From Actinomycetes bacterium (GTDB taxonomy: Bacteria > Actinomycetota > Acidimicrobiia > Acidimicrobiales > Acidimicrobiaceae), in the NCBI GenBank assembly GCA_021785315.1, contig JAJYFX010000100.1:1-6898 (forward strand): a DNA stretch of 6,898 nt, given 5' to 3'. This document shows positions 6,029-6,898 of the stretch, piece by piece (position 1 is the stretch's first letter; every line of letters begins with the position of its first letter). The position numbers were made by a program, and so were the translations under genes. The notes under the pieces are model-generated. The model saw only the letters and a list, made by a program, of their open reading frames with translations, was not told the origin of the DNA and ran no database searches.

Positions 6029-6898
6029 TTACAAACTAGCAACTTCCAACGGTTGAAAATCTGATCCGTAGGACTTAGCCACTCGTAAGCCTTGAACATC
6101 AACATTGAGTTTTTCAATGCGGTACAACACTTCGCTGCTGTTCAGCAGAACCTCCAACGTTCTAGACACCTCGGCGGTATTTGAAGAACTGCAAAAACCA
6201 ATCATCGTTGGTCCAGCTCCCGACCAGCAGCTTGCAATCGCCCCAGACTTCGCAAGCGCCGCCAAGATCGCGGCAGATTCAGGGAAAAGAGCGGACCTGT
6301 AAGACTGGTGGAGCCTGTCCTGGGTGGCCTCAGAAACCAAGGCCCGCAAATCGCCGAAGCCTGCCACCAGCATTCCCATGCGGCCGAGGTTAAAGATGGC
6401 GCTCTCCAAAGTGATCATCTCGGGTAGAACACCCCTAGCAGTCTTGGTGGACAGCTCTTTAAAGGGTATGACTGCCACCGCAGCTAGGTCAGGATCTACT
6501 GCAAGGCCGCGGCTGACGAACGTCGAATTCACCTTCGTGGCGGTGACGAATCCCCCAAAAACTGACGCTGCGGCATTCTCAGGGTGGCCGTCGAAACTCG
6601 CGGCGACAAGAAACGGATCCTCGGCACCTAAAGCTGCGCTGCAGGCCGATACAAATGCCGCCGAAGACCCCAAACCTCTTCCAAGAGGAATCTGCGATCG
6701 AATTTTGAGATGGACGTTTGAATGCCCCAGAACCTGTCTTGCCACCTGAGCTCCAAGATGCTGTTCTGTGATTTCCAACCCAGACCCTTCACCGAATGCA
6801 GAAACTTGGAATCCGTCGGAGTCTTCAGCCTCGACCTCCAGGTACAAAGACAGCGCGATAGCAAGGGTATCAAATCCGGGACCCAAGTTTGCCGATGA
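6029..6898 (-). CDS. thrB: Homoserine kinase (ThrB), N-terminus outside the window
   Basis: GHMP-family kinase that phosphorylates L-homoserine with ATP, giving O-phosphohomoserine for threonine synthase; cytosolic. The frame runs without a stop to the last base, so the gene is cut at its 5' end. The first visible residues, SSANLGPGFDTLAIAL, are the conserved N-terminal ThrB motif, so only about 8-20 residues should be missing. The visible 289 residues carry the ATP-binding GHMP loop PLGRGLGSSAA (71-81), GHPENAAA (104-111) and the C-terminal SGAGPT (226-231) that is typical of homoserine kinase. The TTG at 6886 lies inside the conserved NLGPGFD motif and is not the true start. The segment between the ATP loop and GHPEN looks roughly ten residues shorter than in Mycobacterium ThrB. 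Its threonine-pathway partners (hom, thrC) may lie just upstream, outside the window. The TAA stop is three bases before rimO. Confidence 0.93.
   Translation of the reverse strand, partial: SSANLGPGFDTLAIALSLYLEVEAEDSDGFQVSAFGEGSGLEITEQHLGAQVARQVLGHSNVHLKIRSQIPLGRGLGSSAAFVSACSAALGAEDPFLVAASFDGHPENAAASVFGGFVTATKVNSTFVSRGLAVDPDLAAVAVIPFKELSTKTARGVLPEMITLESAIFNLGRMGMLVAGFGDLRALVSEATQDRLHQSYRSALFPESAAILAALAKSGAIASCWSGAGPTMIGFCSSSNTAEVSRTLEVLLNSSEVLYRIEKLNVDVQGLRVAKSYGSDFQPLEVASL

Noticed and set aside
1..6898. A novel defence, mobile or secondary-metabolite system
   Set aside because: Every substantial frame is explained by a well-known housekeeping gene with intact motifs. I saw no direct repeat arrays, transposase, integrase or toxin-antitoxin genes.

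Overview
The window is a compact block of conserved housekeeping genes, all on the minus strand, so transcription runs from high to low coordinates. In transcription order it holds: thrB (homoserine kinase, 5' end beyond the window), rimO (ribosomal protein S12 methylthiotransferase), pgsA (phosphatidylglycerophosphate synthase), cinA (CinA/NMN deamidase family), recA (recombinase), miaB (tRNA methylthiotransferase), and possibly the first few codons of a further gene at the left edge. I saw no tRNA, rRNA, CRISPR array, insertion sequence or phage gene. No stretch over 300 bases lacks a gene; the longest non-coding stretch is the roughly 190-base cinA-recA region, which holds the recA promoter.

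Organism: the rimO-pgsA-cinA-recA-miaB order, the actinobacterial/Gram-positive type of LexA box (CGAACATATGTTCG), frequent GTG starts and the look of the MiaB and RecA proteins suggest an actinobacterium. G+C is only about half by eye, low for the phylum, so a lineage such as Acidimicrobiia or another low-to-mid G+C group is plausible. This placement is inference from recalled family appearance, not from a search.

Layout: thrB, rimO, pgsA and cinA are separated by 3, 9 and 20 bases and look like one operon, with rimO probably translated by coupling to thrB and pgsA and cinA having good Shine-Dalgarno sequences. recA has its own near-consensus promoter, whose 17-base spacer contains a perfect LexA operator. 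A perfect 34-base palindrome after recA is a good terminator or attenuator candidate and separates the SOS-regulated gene from miaB. recX, often found just after recA in Actinobacteria, is absent here.

Functions: the genes do not form one pathway. They cover threonine biosynthesis (ThrB), modification of the translation machinery by two paralogous radical-SAM methylthiotransferases (RimO on ribosomal protein S12, MiaB on tRNA), anionic phospholipid synthesis (PgsA), pyridine nucleotide salvage (CinA) and DNA repair (RecA). I found no sign of a previously undescribed system. The most informative points are the recA control region, the uncertain recA start and the recA-miaB palindrome.
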